The notes under the pieces are model-generated. The model was not told where the DNA came from. It saw only the letters and a list, made by a program, of their open reading frames with translations, and searched no databases. Shown here piece by piece: positions 1-7,228 of a DNA stretch of 64,000 bases. Numbering within the stretch: the stretch's first letter is position 1; the number at the start of each line of letters is the position of its first letter. This DNA comes from Saccharopolyspora shandongensis (GTDB lineage Bacteria; Actinomycetota; Actinomycetes; Mycobacteriales; Pseudonocardiaceae): positions 98,549 to 162,548 of the forward strand of contig NZ_FNOK01000016.1 in assembly GCF_900106995.1 (NCBI RefSeq), read 5' to 3'. The translations under genes and the position numbers were made by a program.

Positions 1-1729
1 GCCCGGTGCTGGTCCCGGTGTTGCGCACGTCGATCGCGATCCGGCTGCACAGCCAGGGCAGGTTGCCCAGGGTGTCGTGGCCGTCGCAGAGCCGCAGCCC
101 GCCCGCGTTCCAGGAGGAGCTCCGGACGTCCACGCCGTCGACCGGCGTCGGCGGCTGGATCACGACCGGGACCATCGGCAGTCGCAGCTGGATCTCGATG
201 CCCGCGCTGATGCTCGCGGTGATCTCGCCGCCGGTCGCGGACTCGTCGGCCTGGATGCGGTAGTCGAAGACGAAGGACTCGCCGGGCCGCAGGCCGCGAT
301 CGGTGGTGCAGGTGATCGAGCCGGAGCCGTTCGTGCAGCTCACCAAGGGTGCGTCCGGGGCCGGCGCGCGAACCGGGATCGACGACGCGACCCGGCTCTG
401 CGGGCTCGTCGAGGCGGGCCCGGACCGGATGGCGTTCGGCAGCTGCGCGGACACGCCCGGCGGCAGCTTCAGCGTGGAGATGACCGGCTCGGACGGTCCG
501 GAGCCGCTGTTGTTCACCGTGATCGGCAACGCGACCGGATCGCCGCCGGCGATCAGTCGGATCGGCTCGGCCGGCCCCGAAGCGTTCAGCACCGGCGTCG
601 CCGCAGGCGGAGCCGGTGGTGGTGGCGCGGGTGCCGGCCGCGAGGTGGGCGGCTGGGGCGTCGGAGCCGGTGGCTTAGCCGCCGGAGGCTCCGGAGCCGG
701 AACCGGTGGCGGCTGGGCGGCGGCCGGCGGCGGCGCAGCCTGCGCGACCGGCACGGACTGGTCGGTGCCGGAGGCCAAGGCGAGGGCGACGGCCGCGGCC
801 AGCACCGCCGTCGCAGCCCCGGCGGTGACCGCCTGACGCGCCCCGGCGCTGGCGGCACCCGCCGCACCGGAGGCGCTGCCTGCGGCGACTGCCGCACCGG
901 CGGCCGCTCCGCTGGAGGACGAGAGGGCGAGGTAGCCGGTGACCGACCCGCCGAGCACCAGCGGCGCGATGATGACGCGCAGCGCACCGTTGACGTCGGC
1001 GAGCTCCGCGGCCAGCGCGCGGCAGCGGTCGCAGCCGTCGAGATGCGTCTCGACCTGGGCGGTTTCGCGTTTGGACAGCCCGCCCCTGGTCCACGCGCCG
1101 AGCCGGTCGACCGCGGCCCGGCACTGCTCGACGCCCGCCTCGGCAGCGTCCAGCTGCGCGAGGTGAACCTGCAGGTAGGCCTGGCGGAGCCCTTCGCGAG
1201 CCCGGTAGGCGAGCGCGGAAACGCCGTTGGGCGTCAGGCCGAGCAGCGGCGCCACCTGCGCCGGCGTCTGGCCTTCGATCTCGATGTGCCACAGCACGGT
1301 CTGCCAGCGCTCCGGCAGCCGGGTGAACGCCTGCGCGGCGAGCGTGCGCTCCAGCCCGGCGACCGCGGTGTCGGTGAACGGCACGCTCACGTCGGCGCCG
1401 GACACCTCCGCGACGTCGTCGGCGAGCTGCACCTTGCGTTCGCGGCGGGTCCGGTCGTACGCGGTGTGCCGCAGGGCGGTCAGCAGGTAGGCGCGGAAGG
1501 CGGTGTTCGGGCCGCGCCCGCCGCGAAGCGTGTCGAGCACCTTCGCGAAGGCCTCGGAGACCAGGTCGTCGGCCTCGGCCGGGGACTTCGCGACCTGCCG
1601 CGCCATGTTGTACGCCGCGCCGACGTGCCGCTCGTACAGCTGCGCGTAGGCCGCGGACGAGCCGCTGCGGACCTCTTCCAGCAGCTCGGTGTCGCTGGGC
1701 CCTTGCACTTCCGCCGGTACTGTCGCCAC
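1..1729 (-). CDS. ECF-type sigma factor fused to a membrane anti-sigma-like region (3' end beyond the window)
   Basis: A GTG start at 1729 is preceded by a strong ribosome site (GGGGAGGAAGG), and the frame stays open to the left edge, so the C-terminus is missing. Residues ~27-95 look like sigma region 2 (LYERHVGAAYNMARQ) and ~130-185 like region 4 (LPERWQTVLWHIEIEG). H229-x3-C233-x2-C236 (HLDGCDRC) is a zinc-binding anti-sigma motif. Two hydrophobic segments follow at ~251-269 and ~299-320, then a Pro/Ala-rich stretch and a probably extracellular region with a pair of cysteines. The arrangement resembles ECF sigma factors with a fused anti-sigma domain, a membrane anchor and an exported sensor region (ECF52-like). 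Inferred role: membrane-tethered transcription initiation responding to an envelope signal. The extracellular ligand cannot be read from the sequence. Confidence 0.85.
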   Translation of the reverse strand, partial: MATVPAEVQGPSDTELLEEVRSGSSAAYAQLYERHVGAAYNMARQVAKSPAEADDLVSEAFAKVLDTLRGGRGPNTAFRAYLLTALRHTAYDRTRRERKVQLADDVAEVSGADVSVPFTDTAVAGLERTLAAQAFTRLPERWQTVLWHIEIEGQTPAQVAPLLGLTPNGVSALAYRAREGLRQAYLQVHLAQLDAAEAGVEQCRAAVDRLGAWTRGGLSKRETAQVETHLDGCDRCRALAAELADVNGALRVIIAPLVLGGSVTGYLALSSSSGAAAGAAVAAGSASGAAGAASAGARQAVTAGAATAVLAAAVALALASGTDQSVPVAQAAPPPAAAQPPPVPAPEPPAAKPPAPTPQPPTSRPAPAPPPPAPPAATPVLNASGPAEPIRLIAGGDPVALPITVNNSGSGPSEPVISTLKLPPGVSAQLPNAIRSGPASTSPQSRVASSIPVRAPAPDAPLVSCTNGSGSITCTTDRGLRPGESFVFDYRIQADESATGGEITASISAGIEIQLRLPMVPVVIQPPTPVDGVDVRSSSWNAGGLRLCDGHDTLGNLPWLCSRIAIDVRNTGTSTG

Positions 1730-1925
1730 GCCGCACCTTCCTCCCCGCAGGGACGTTCGCCGATTCCCGTTCGTTGTAGGGAGTCGTCTACGGCCGATGT
1801 CTGACGTGTCAAAGCTGAAGATTATTGTGATCTAGATCTTATTGCCCGCGCCATCTACTCCACCGTCATGGGCGACGAATTGCCCCGTCCCGTTGACGAG
1901 GTGTTGAAAAGGAGGGGCGTTGAGC

Positions 1926-2729
1926 ATGAGGGAGTGGCCGCTTAGGTGTGACGCGACGACGGTGGATGGGCGTCGCCGTGCACTGCGATCCCGCTGGCGA
2001 ACCGCCAGCCTCGCCGCGGGTTGGCCGTTTCCGAGCGATTGGGAATCGGAGGCGGTGGACGCGGTGTGCGCGGCGGTCGTGGCGAGGGACAGCCTGGCGG
2101 AATCGCTGGCCGATCTCGGCGCGTCCCGGGCAGAGGCGGGCGTCGGGCTCGCCGGGACGTTGCAGGACCTCGCCGCGCTGCACGCGGTGTCGTCCGGCTG
2201 GCACGACGGGCTGGTGTCCGCCGACCCGGACGCGGTGCCGGCCGCGATGGTGCGCGCCGCCGCGCTGGGCTGGTCCGACGTGGTGGCCCGGATCTCGGTC
2301 GGGCGGGAGGTGGAGGACCCGCTCACGGGCCTGACCACCGCCGGCTACCTGCGCACCCGGCTGCACGAGGTGTACCGGGCGGCCCGCGCCGAGGGGCGCC
2401 CGGCCGGGAACGGGCACGTGCTGGTCACCGTCTCGCTCGGCGCCACCGGCGACGACTACCCCCGGATGATGGCGATGGTGCTGATCGCCGACGCGCTGCG
2501 GACCGTGTTCGACGGCGGGGAGACGACGTCGCTGCTGCGGTCCGCGACGGCGGTGGTGCTGGCGCAGCGCGACCGGCTGCTGCCCGCCCGCTGCATCCAG
2601 GCGCGCTGGACGATCCAGCACCGCCTGGCGGCGGATCCGGCCCTGCGCGGCTGCGGCCCGGTGCTCCTGCGCGAGGACGTCCTGCCGGACGGTCACGACG
2701 AGGCGTGCCAGCTGCTGGCGTCCCTGTGA
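1926..2729 (+). CDS. Conserved hypothetical protein with a GGDEF-like N-terminal signature
   Basis: Not recognised as a named family. The protein has about 267 residues. The stretch EDPLTGLTTAGYLRTRL in the middle resembles the start of diguanylate-cyclase (GGDEF) domains (DPLTGLxNRxxL). No GGDEF/GGEEF active-site motif follows, so if related it is a non-catalytic relative. It has no signal peptide or membrane segment. GGAGG at 1911-1915 lies 10 nt before ATG 1926; an in-frame TTG at 1920 is the alternative start. The gene is divergent from the sigma/anti-sigma fusion across 196 bp of comparatively AT-rich DNA that contains the palindrome GATCTAGATC (1829-1838). A shared regulatory region is therefore possible. 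Confidence 0.7.
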   Translation: MREWPLRCDATTVDGRRRALRSRWRTASLAAGWPFPSDWESEAVDAVCAAVVARDSLAESLADLGASRAEAGVGLAGTLQDLAALHAVSSGWHDGLVSADPDAVPAAMVRAAALGWSDVVARISVGREVEDPLTGLTTAGYLRTRLHEVYRAARAEGRPAGNGHVLVTVSLGATGDDYPRMMAMVLIADALRTVFDGGETTSLLRSATAVVLAQRDRLLPARCIQARWTIQHRLAADPALRGCGPVLLREDVLPDGHDEACQLLASL

Positions 2730-2772
2730 CCGCAGTTTCGACCGAAAGTCTCCGGTCGCCCGGGACGCCGGT

Positions 2773-2802
2773 GTCCTCCAGTTTCAATTGAAACTGGAGG
2801 AC
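2773..2802. repeat. Perfect 30-bp palindrome, probable terminator or operator
   Basis: Two 15-nt arms meet without a loop around the centre TTTCAATTGAAA. It sits 44 bp after the stop of the unknown gene at 1926-2729 and 77 bp before the -10 box of purK. No T-run follows, so it could be a Rho-independent-like terminator or a repressor site. Its AT-rich centre is unusual in this GC-rich DNA. Confidence 0.6.
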
Positions 2803-2891
2803 CGATTTCCGCGCGCCTCCGCGCTGTGAGGTGGGTCGCGTCGGGAGGTCCCGGCGCTGGTGCGGGCCGGTCGCCGCTCTAGGCTGACGGC

Positions 2892-4076
2892 GTGGACCAC
2901 CGCACCGGAACCCCAGTCGTCGGCATGATCGGTGGCGGGCAGCTCGCGAGGATGACCCACCAGGCCGCGATCCCGTTGGGGCAGTCGCTGAAGGTGCTGG
3001 CTACCTCGGCGGACGACGCCGCGGCACTCGTTGCGCCGAACGTGGAGATCGGCCACCACGCCGACCTCGAGGCGCTGAAGAACTTCGCGCAGGGGTGCGA
3101 CGTGGTCACCTTCGACCACGAGCACGTGCCCGGCGAGCACCTCCGCGCGCTGGCCGCGTCCGGTGTCTCCGTGCAGCCCGGGCCGGATGCCCTGCTGCAC
3201 GCGCAGGACAAGCTCGTGATGCGCCGCAAGCTCGCCGAACTCGGCCTCCCGGTGCCGCCGTTCGCCGAGGTCACCTCGGCCGGCGACGTGCTCAAGTTCG
3301 GCGCGGAGCACGGCTGGCCGTGCGTGCTGAAGACCGCCCGCGGCGGTTACGACGGGCGCGGCGTGTGGGTGCTCGACACCCCGGACGGCGCCAAGCGCAC
3401 CGTCACCGAGCTGCTGGAGAGCGGTTCGCAGCTGCTCGTCGAGCAGTGCGTGCCGCTGCGCCGGGAGCTCGCCGCGCTGGTCGCGCGCTCGCCGTTCGGG
3501 CAGGGCGCGGCGTGGCCGCTGGTGGAGACGGTGCAGGAGGACGGCATCTGCGTGCAGGTGCTCGCCCCGGCCCCCGACGCCTCGCCGGAGCTGATCGAGC
3601 AGGCCCAGGACCTCGCCCTGAAGATCGCCGAGTCGCTCGACGTGACCGGCGTGCTCGCGGTCGAGCTGTTCGAGACCACCAACGGCCTGGTGATCAACGA
3701 GCTGGCGATGCGCCCGCACAACTCCGGGCACTGGACCATCGAGGGCTCCCGCACCTCGCAGTTCGAGCAGCACCTGCGGGCAGTGCTCGACTACCCGCTG
3801 GGCAGCACCGAACCGACCGCGCCGGCCGTGGTGATGGCCAACCTGCTGGGCTCGCCGACCGAGCCGAAGATGGGCGTGGACGAGCGGCTGCACCACCTGT
3901 TCGCCCGCTACCCGCACGCGAAGGTCCACCTGTACGGCAAGAGCGAGCGCCCGGGGCGCAAGCTCGGCCACATCACCGTGCTCGGCGACCGGATGGATGA
4001 GGTTCGGGAGCAGGCGCGGCTGGCCGCGCACTGGCTGTCGCACGCCGAGTGGCTCGACGGCCACGAGATCCACTGA
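2892..4076 (+). CDS. purK: 5-(carboxyamino)imidazole ribonucleotide synthase
   Basis: ATP-dependent carboxylation of AIR to N5-CAIR in de novo purine synthesis; a cytosolic ATP-grasp enzyme. The N-terminal [11 protein letters not shown] nucleotide-like motif (residues ~11-21) is typical of Pur[13 protein letters not shown] is the ATP-grasp lysine/glycine loop, and [14 protein letters not shown] near residue 280 is a PurK hallmark. Length (394 aa) is normal. The GTG start at 2892 has no ribosome site but lies 6 nt after TAGGCT (2880-2885), a -10-like hexamer, so the mRNA is probably leaderless. purE follows after 40 bp in the same direction, and together they convert AIR to CAIR by the bacterial two-step route. 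Confidence 0.97.
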   Translation: MDHRTGTPVVGMIGGGQLARMTHQAAIPLGQSLKVLATSADDAAALVAPNVEIGHHADLEALKNFAQGCDVVTFDHEHVPGEHLRALAASGVSVQPGPDALLHAQDKLVMRRKLAELGLPVPPFAEVTSAGDVLKFGAEHGWPCVLKTARGGYDGRGVWVLDTPDGAKRTVTELLESGSQLLVEQCVPLRRELAALVARSPFGQGAAWPLVETVQEDGICVQVLAPAPDASPELIEQAQDLALKIAESLDVTGVLAVELFETTNGLVINELAMRPHNSGHWTIEGSRTSQFEQHLRAVLDYPLGSTEPTAPAVVMANLLGSPTEPKMGVDERLHHLFARYPHAKVHLYGKSERPGRKLGHITVLGDRMDEVREQARLAAHWLSHAEWLDGHEIH

Positions 4077-4116
4077 CACAGCACCCGCACGACGCAGCGA
4101 AGCGAGAGGTCCGAGC

Positions 4117-4635
4117 GTGGCAGGCGAGAATCCACTGGTCGGTTTGATCATGGGCAGCGACTCCGACTGGCCGGTGATGCAGGCCGCGGCCGACGCGCTC
4201 ACCGAGTTCGACGTGCCGTTCGAGGCCGGCGTCTACTCCGCGCACCGCACGCCGCAGCGGATGCTCGACTACGCTCGCACCGCGGTCGACCGCGGCATCC
4301 GGGTGATCATCGCCGGGGCGGGCGGCGCGGCGCACCTGCCGGGCATGGTCGCCTCGGCGACGGTGCTGCCGGTGATCGGCGTCCCGGTGCCCCTGAAGTA
4401 CCTCGACGGCATGGACTCGCTGCTGTCGATCGTGCAGATGCCGGCCGGTGTGCCGGTGGCGACGGTGTCGGTGGGCGGCGCGCGCAACGCGGGCCTGCTC
4501 GCGGTCCGGACGCTGGCGGCGGACTCCGGCGAGCTGGGCGCCCGGCTGCGCGCGGACATGGCCAAGTTCCAGGCGGACCTGGAGACGATGGTCCTCGACA
4601 AGCACGCTGCCCTCCAGCAGAAGGCCCACGGCTGA
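4117..4635 (+). CDS. purE: N5-carboxyaminoimidazole ribonucleotide mutase
   Basis: Converts N5-CAIR, the product of PurK, to CAIR. The start is GTG 4117 ([17 protein letters not shown]), giving 172 residues, normal for class I PurE. Visible motifs are [10 protein letters not shown] near residue 11, SAHRTPQRM, and [10 protein letters not shown] with its conserved small-residue loop around the substrate. An upstream in-frame extension would overlap purK and is not needed. It probably forms one operon with purK. The convergent thioesterase gene lies beyond an intergenic repeat. Confidence 0.97.
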   Translation: MAGENPLVGLIMGSDSDWPVMQAAADALTEFDVPFEAGVYSAHRTPQRMLDYARTAVDRGIRVIIAGAGGAAHLPGMVASATVLPVIGVPVPLKYLDGMDSLLSIVQMPAGVPVATVSVGGARNAGLLAVRTLAADSGELGARLRADMAKFQADLETMVLDKHAALQQKAHG

Positions 4636-4653
4636 CGGGTTTGATCTCTTTTC

Positions 4654-4858
4654 CTTGAAGCGGCGCAGCCGCTTGGCCCACCCTCGCAACTCGCACCGCC
4701 GCGGGTTCTCAGGCTGGGCGCCCTTCGGGGCTACTGGGCGAGGCCAGTCCCCGAAGCCGCGTATTGGTCATACGCAAGTCGGGGATCCCGGAGTCCAGAC
4801 GGCGGCCGTAACTCCCGCAGGGGGCCGCCACCCGCACCGCCACGCAAAACGAGCCTGG
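4654..4858 (+). repeat. Dispersed intergenic repeat, copy A (longest)
   Basis: Starts with CTTGAAGCGGCGCAGCCGC, contains a core around CGTATTGGTCATACG (4760-4774, ends palindromic), and ends with GCAAAACGAGCCTGG. Inverted copies occur at 7062-7191 and 24555-24713. It fills almost all of the space between the convergent purE and thioesterase genes, so a role as terminator or transcript 3' structure is possible. No coding potential was seen. Confidence 0.7.
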
Positions 4859-4869
4859 AAATGGTTGTT

Positions 4870-5652
4870 TCAGCCGAGTTGGTTGACCATCACCGCCTCG
4901 TGGGCGTTGCCGATCGGGCCGCGCTCGTCGTACAGGCGGGCGCTGGCCACGCCGATGCCGGTGGGCTGCACGTCCCGCCGGATCTCCATGCCGAGCCATT
5001 CGCCTTCGAACGGCCGGTGCAGGTAGAGCGTGATGTCGGTGTTGATCCACGGCCCGAAGATCGGCCCGACCGGGCTGGCCGCGCTGATGCAGTCGACGAG
5101 CACCGCGACGTGACCGAGCTGGCTCAGCGGCTCGCCGGGCAGCAGCGGTAGCGGCATCCGCATCCACGCCCGGCTGGTGCCGGTCGCGCTCTGGTCCGCC
5201 ACCCACCGCACCTGCACCACGTCGTGCACGCCCCAGCGCAGGCCGAGTTCCGGCGGCAGCAGGTGACCGTCGGCGATCCCGTCCGGGCCGGGGAACGGCA
5301 CCGCCTCGTCGGGCCCCGGTCCGTCCACATCGGAATGGCGCAGCAGCTGGGCGGTGGCGTGCGCGACGTCCTTGTCGCCGGCGGTGAGGGTCGCCTCGAC
5401 GACGTGCAGCCGCTTTCCGGTCCGAAGTGGACGGACGGCTGCGGCGAGCGGGGTGCGGGGCACCGGCCGCATCAGGTCGACGGTGAGCCGGGCGACGAAC
5501 AGGTCGGGGTCGTTGGTGTGCCGCTCGACGGCGCGGGCGAGCAGCCCGGCGACCGGGCCGCCGCCGGTCAGCTCGCCCCACGGGTTGCCCGCCGCTTCGC
5601 TGGGGACGAACAGCTCGCCGTCGAGGTGGAAAAGGGCCTGGTTGTCGCGCAT
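4870..5652 (-). CDS. Acyl-CoA thioesterase-like protein (TesB/4HBT_3 double hotdog)
   Basis: A 260-residue cytosolic protein. The N-terminal part (FVPSEAAGNPWGELTGGGPVAG) and RLTVDLMRPVPRTPL correspond to the first hotdog repeat of TesB-like thioesterases. The second repeat ends with WLGMEIRRDVQPTGIGVASARLYDERGPIG, including the usual active-site-region Asp/Thr positions. It probably hydrolyses acyl-CoA or a related thioester; the substrate is unknown. The ATG at 5652 is the natural start. It is convergent with purE and divergent from the DoxX gene across 186 bp that holds TGAAGCTTCA (5780-5789), a small palindrome that could be a repressor site. Confidence 0.82.
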   Translation of the reverse strand: MRDNQALFHLDGELFVPSEAAGNPWGELTGGGPVAGLLARAVERHTNDPDLFVARLTVDLMRPVPRTPLAAAVRPLRTGKRLHVVEATLTAGDKDVAHATAQLLRHSDVDGPGPDEAVPFPGPDGIADGHLLPPELGLRWGVHDVVQVRWVADQSATGTSRAWMRMPLPLLPGEPLSQLGHVAVLVDCISAASPVGPIFGPWINTDITLYLHRPFEGEWLGMEIRRDVQPTGIGVASARLYDERGPIGNAHEAVMVNQLG

Positions 5653-5838
5653 TCCCCGATGTTACCCGTCGGTAGTAACGAGGTGGTACTGGTCGTTTGC
5701 CAGTTTTCTGGCGAGTTGTCGCGGAATGGTTCCACACTGCGGGACGCGTGTGAGCATCTTCTCGACGGGGATAATTGTTTGAAGCTTCATGTACATTTTT
5801 GGTGACGCCGCCAGATACCGACTTCGAAAGGTTTCCCC

Positions 5839-6264
5839 ATGCAGCACAGCCTTCGTGACGTGACGATCCTGGTCGCGCGCCTCGTCGTGGGTGCGACGTT
5901 CCTCGCGCACGCCTACCAGAAGTGGGTGCTCTACGGAATTGACAACGTCGTCGCTTCGTTCGGCAAGATGGGCCTGCCCGCGGTCGCGGCGTGGTTCACC
6001 GCGCTGGTCGAGCTTTTCGGTGGCCTCGGACTGATCCTGGGTGTGCTGATGCCGGTCGCCGGTACCCTGCTCGCGGCGGTCATGGTGGGCGCGCTGTTCA
6101 CCGCGCACCTCAGCGGCGGGTTCTTCCTGTCGGACGGCGGCTTCGAGTACGTGCTGGTGCTCGCGGCGGCCAGCCTCGCGCTGGGCTTCAGCGGCTCGCG
6201 CTTCACGCTCACCGGCCTGTTCTCCGGCAAGTCCGCGGGTAGCCGCGAGAAGGCAGTGGCCTGA
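5839..6264 (+). CDS. DoxX family membrane protein
   Basis: A 141-residue integral membrane protein. Four hydrophobic segments are visible (ILVARLVVGATFLAHAY, AVAAWFTALVELFGGLGLI, a central LMPVAGTLLAAVMVGALF and a last YVLVLAAASLALGF). This is the DoxX layout, in which the N-terminal RL..G..F..HA.QK motif is conserved. DoxX proteins are linked to redox and thiol stress, sometimes in complexes with superoxide dismutase; here nothing in the sequence fixes the partner. ATG 5839 has GAAAGG as ribosome site. A strong hairpin follows the stop. Confidence 0.88.
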   Translation: MQHSLRDVTILVARLVVGATFLAHAYQKWVLYGIDNVVASFGKMGLPAVAAWFTALVELFGGLGLILGVLMPVAGTLLAAVMVGALFTAHLSGGFFLSDGGFEYVLVLAAASLALGFSGSRFTLTGLFSGKSAGSREKAVA

Positions 6265-6271
6265 TCAAAGG

Positions 6272-6312
6272 CGAAGGGCGCCTCCGGTCATCCTGGCTGG
6301 AGGCGCCCTTCG
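6272..6312. terminator. Bidirectional hairpin terminator between doxX and the TIGR03089 gene
   Basis: The 14-nt arm CGAAGGGCGCCTCC (6272-6285) pairs perfectly with GGAGGCGCCCTTCG (6299-6312) around a 13-nt loop. It lies between convergent genes. There is no clear T-run on either side. Confidence 0.75.
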
Positions 6313-6328
6313 TGCGTCGGGCCGCCGG

Positions 6329-7042
6329 TTATGCGGTCAGGTCGACGGTGATGCGCTCGTCGGCGCGGCGCTGGTCCAGCTTCTGCGGGTCGGGATTGGT
6401 GCAGTGCACCAGGGACGCCCGCGCGGACAGCACGGTGAGCAGGCCGTCCACGACCCCGCCCGGCAGTTGCCATTCCAATGTGGACAGAACGCGGTCGTCG
6501 CGGCCGATGCGCAGGGCCTCGGCGCGCCGCCGGGCCTCGGCCAGCAGGTCCTCGACCGACAGGTTCAGCAGCGCCGGGTCGTCGCCACCGACCGGCGACA
6601 GCGGGCTGAAGTCGTCGCCGTGCACGCGGATGTCCGACACGTAGTCGGCGACGCCGCCCGGCAGGCCGCGCACCGGCGCGCCGAGCGCGTCCAGGCCCAC
6701 GGCGGCGATGGTGTGCGCGCCCTTGCCGCTGTCCAGGTCGGATGCCGGGACGAACGCCACCTCGGCGCCCTGCGGGTCGTCGGTGATGTGCGCCCCGCAC
6801 CACCAGGCGCCCAGCAGCACCCCGACGGTCTGCCAGTGCGCGGGCAGCGCCACCAGCACCGGCGCGCCCGGCTCCAGGTCGAGCTCGTCGACCAGCCAGT
6901 TCGCCGTCTTCGCCGCCCAGTTCGCGGTGGTCGCGCGGGACAGCTCGATGCGTGCCCCGGTGGCGTCGTCGTAGTGCGTGATCAGCGGTTTCGGCGCTCC
7001 GCCGGCCAGCAGCGGACCGAGCAGTGCCTGGGTAACGCTCAT
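6329..7042 (-). CDS. TIGR03089 family protein (truncated AMP-binding-enzyme-like)
   Basis: A 237-residue protein matching the actinobacterial TIGR03089 family, which looks like the N-terminal part of acyl-adenylate ligases. Examples are TTANWAAKTANWLVDELDLEPGAPVLVALPAHW and LGAWWCGAH, equivalent to early ligase strands. The adenylation active-site motifs and the C-terminal lid are absent, so it is probably not a complete ligase. It keeps its usual place near the LCP and rmlD genes (compare Rv3268). Function unknown. Confidence 0.85.
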   Translation of the reverse strand: MSVTQALLGPLLAGGAPKPLITHYDDATGARIELSRATTANWAAKTANWLVDELDLEPGAPVLVALPAHWQTVGVLLGAWWCGAHITDDPQGAEVAFVPASDLDSGKGAHTIAAVGLDALGAPVRGLPGGVADYVSDIRVHGDDFSPLSPVGGDDPALLNLSVEDLLAEARRRAEALRIGRDDRVLSTLEWQLPGGVVDGLLTVLSARASLVHCTNPDPQKLDQRRADERITVDLTA

Positions 7043-7061
7043 GCCGCGAGCCTAAGGGGTG

Positions 7062-7191
7062 GTGGCAAACTCGTATTGCGTGGCGGTCCCCTGCGCGAGG
7101 TGCGGTCCCCGACTCGTGTACGACCAATACGCGGCGCTGGGGACTGACCGCGCCTAGTAGCCCTGAGCCTGAGAACCCGCGGCGGTGCGAG
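7062..7191 (-). repeat. Dispersed intergenic repeat, copy B (inverted relative to copy A)
   Basis: On the minus strand it reads CTCGCACCGCCGCGGGTTCT followed by a shortened middle, the core CGCGTATTGGTCGTAC, and the end GCAATACGAG. Alignment to copy A by eye is close through the core, but the leading ~25 nt of copy A are missing. It occupies nearly the whole gap between the TIGR03089 gene and the LuxR-type regulator. Confidence 0.7.
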
Positions 7192-7228
7192 CCGAGTCCC
7201 ACCCCGCATTCCGAACGGACCTCCAGCG

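Noticed and set aside
77..1804. Long plus-strand open frame over the sigma-factor gene
   Set aside because: Arginine/glycine-rich translation without any family motif; it is the antisense shadow of the minus-strand sigma/anti-sigma gene.
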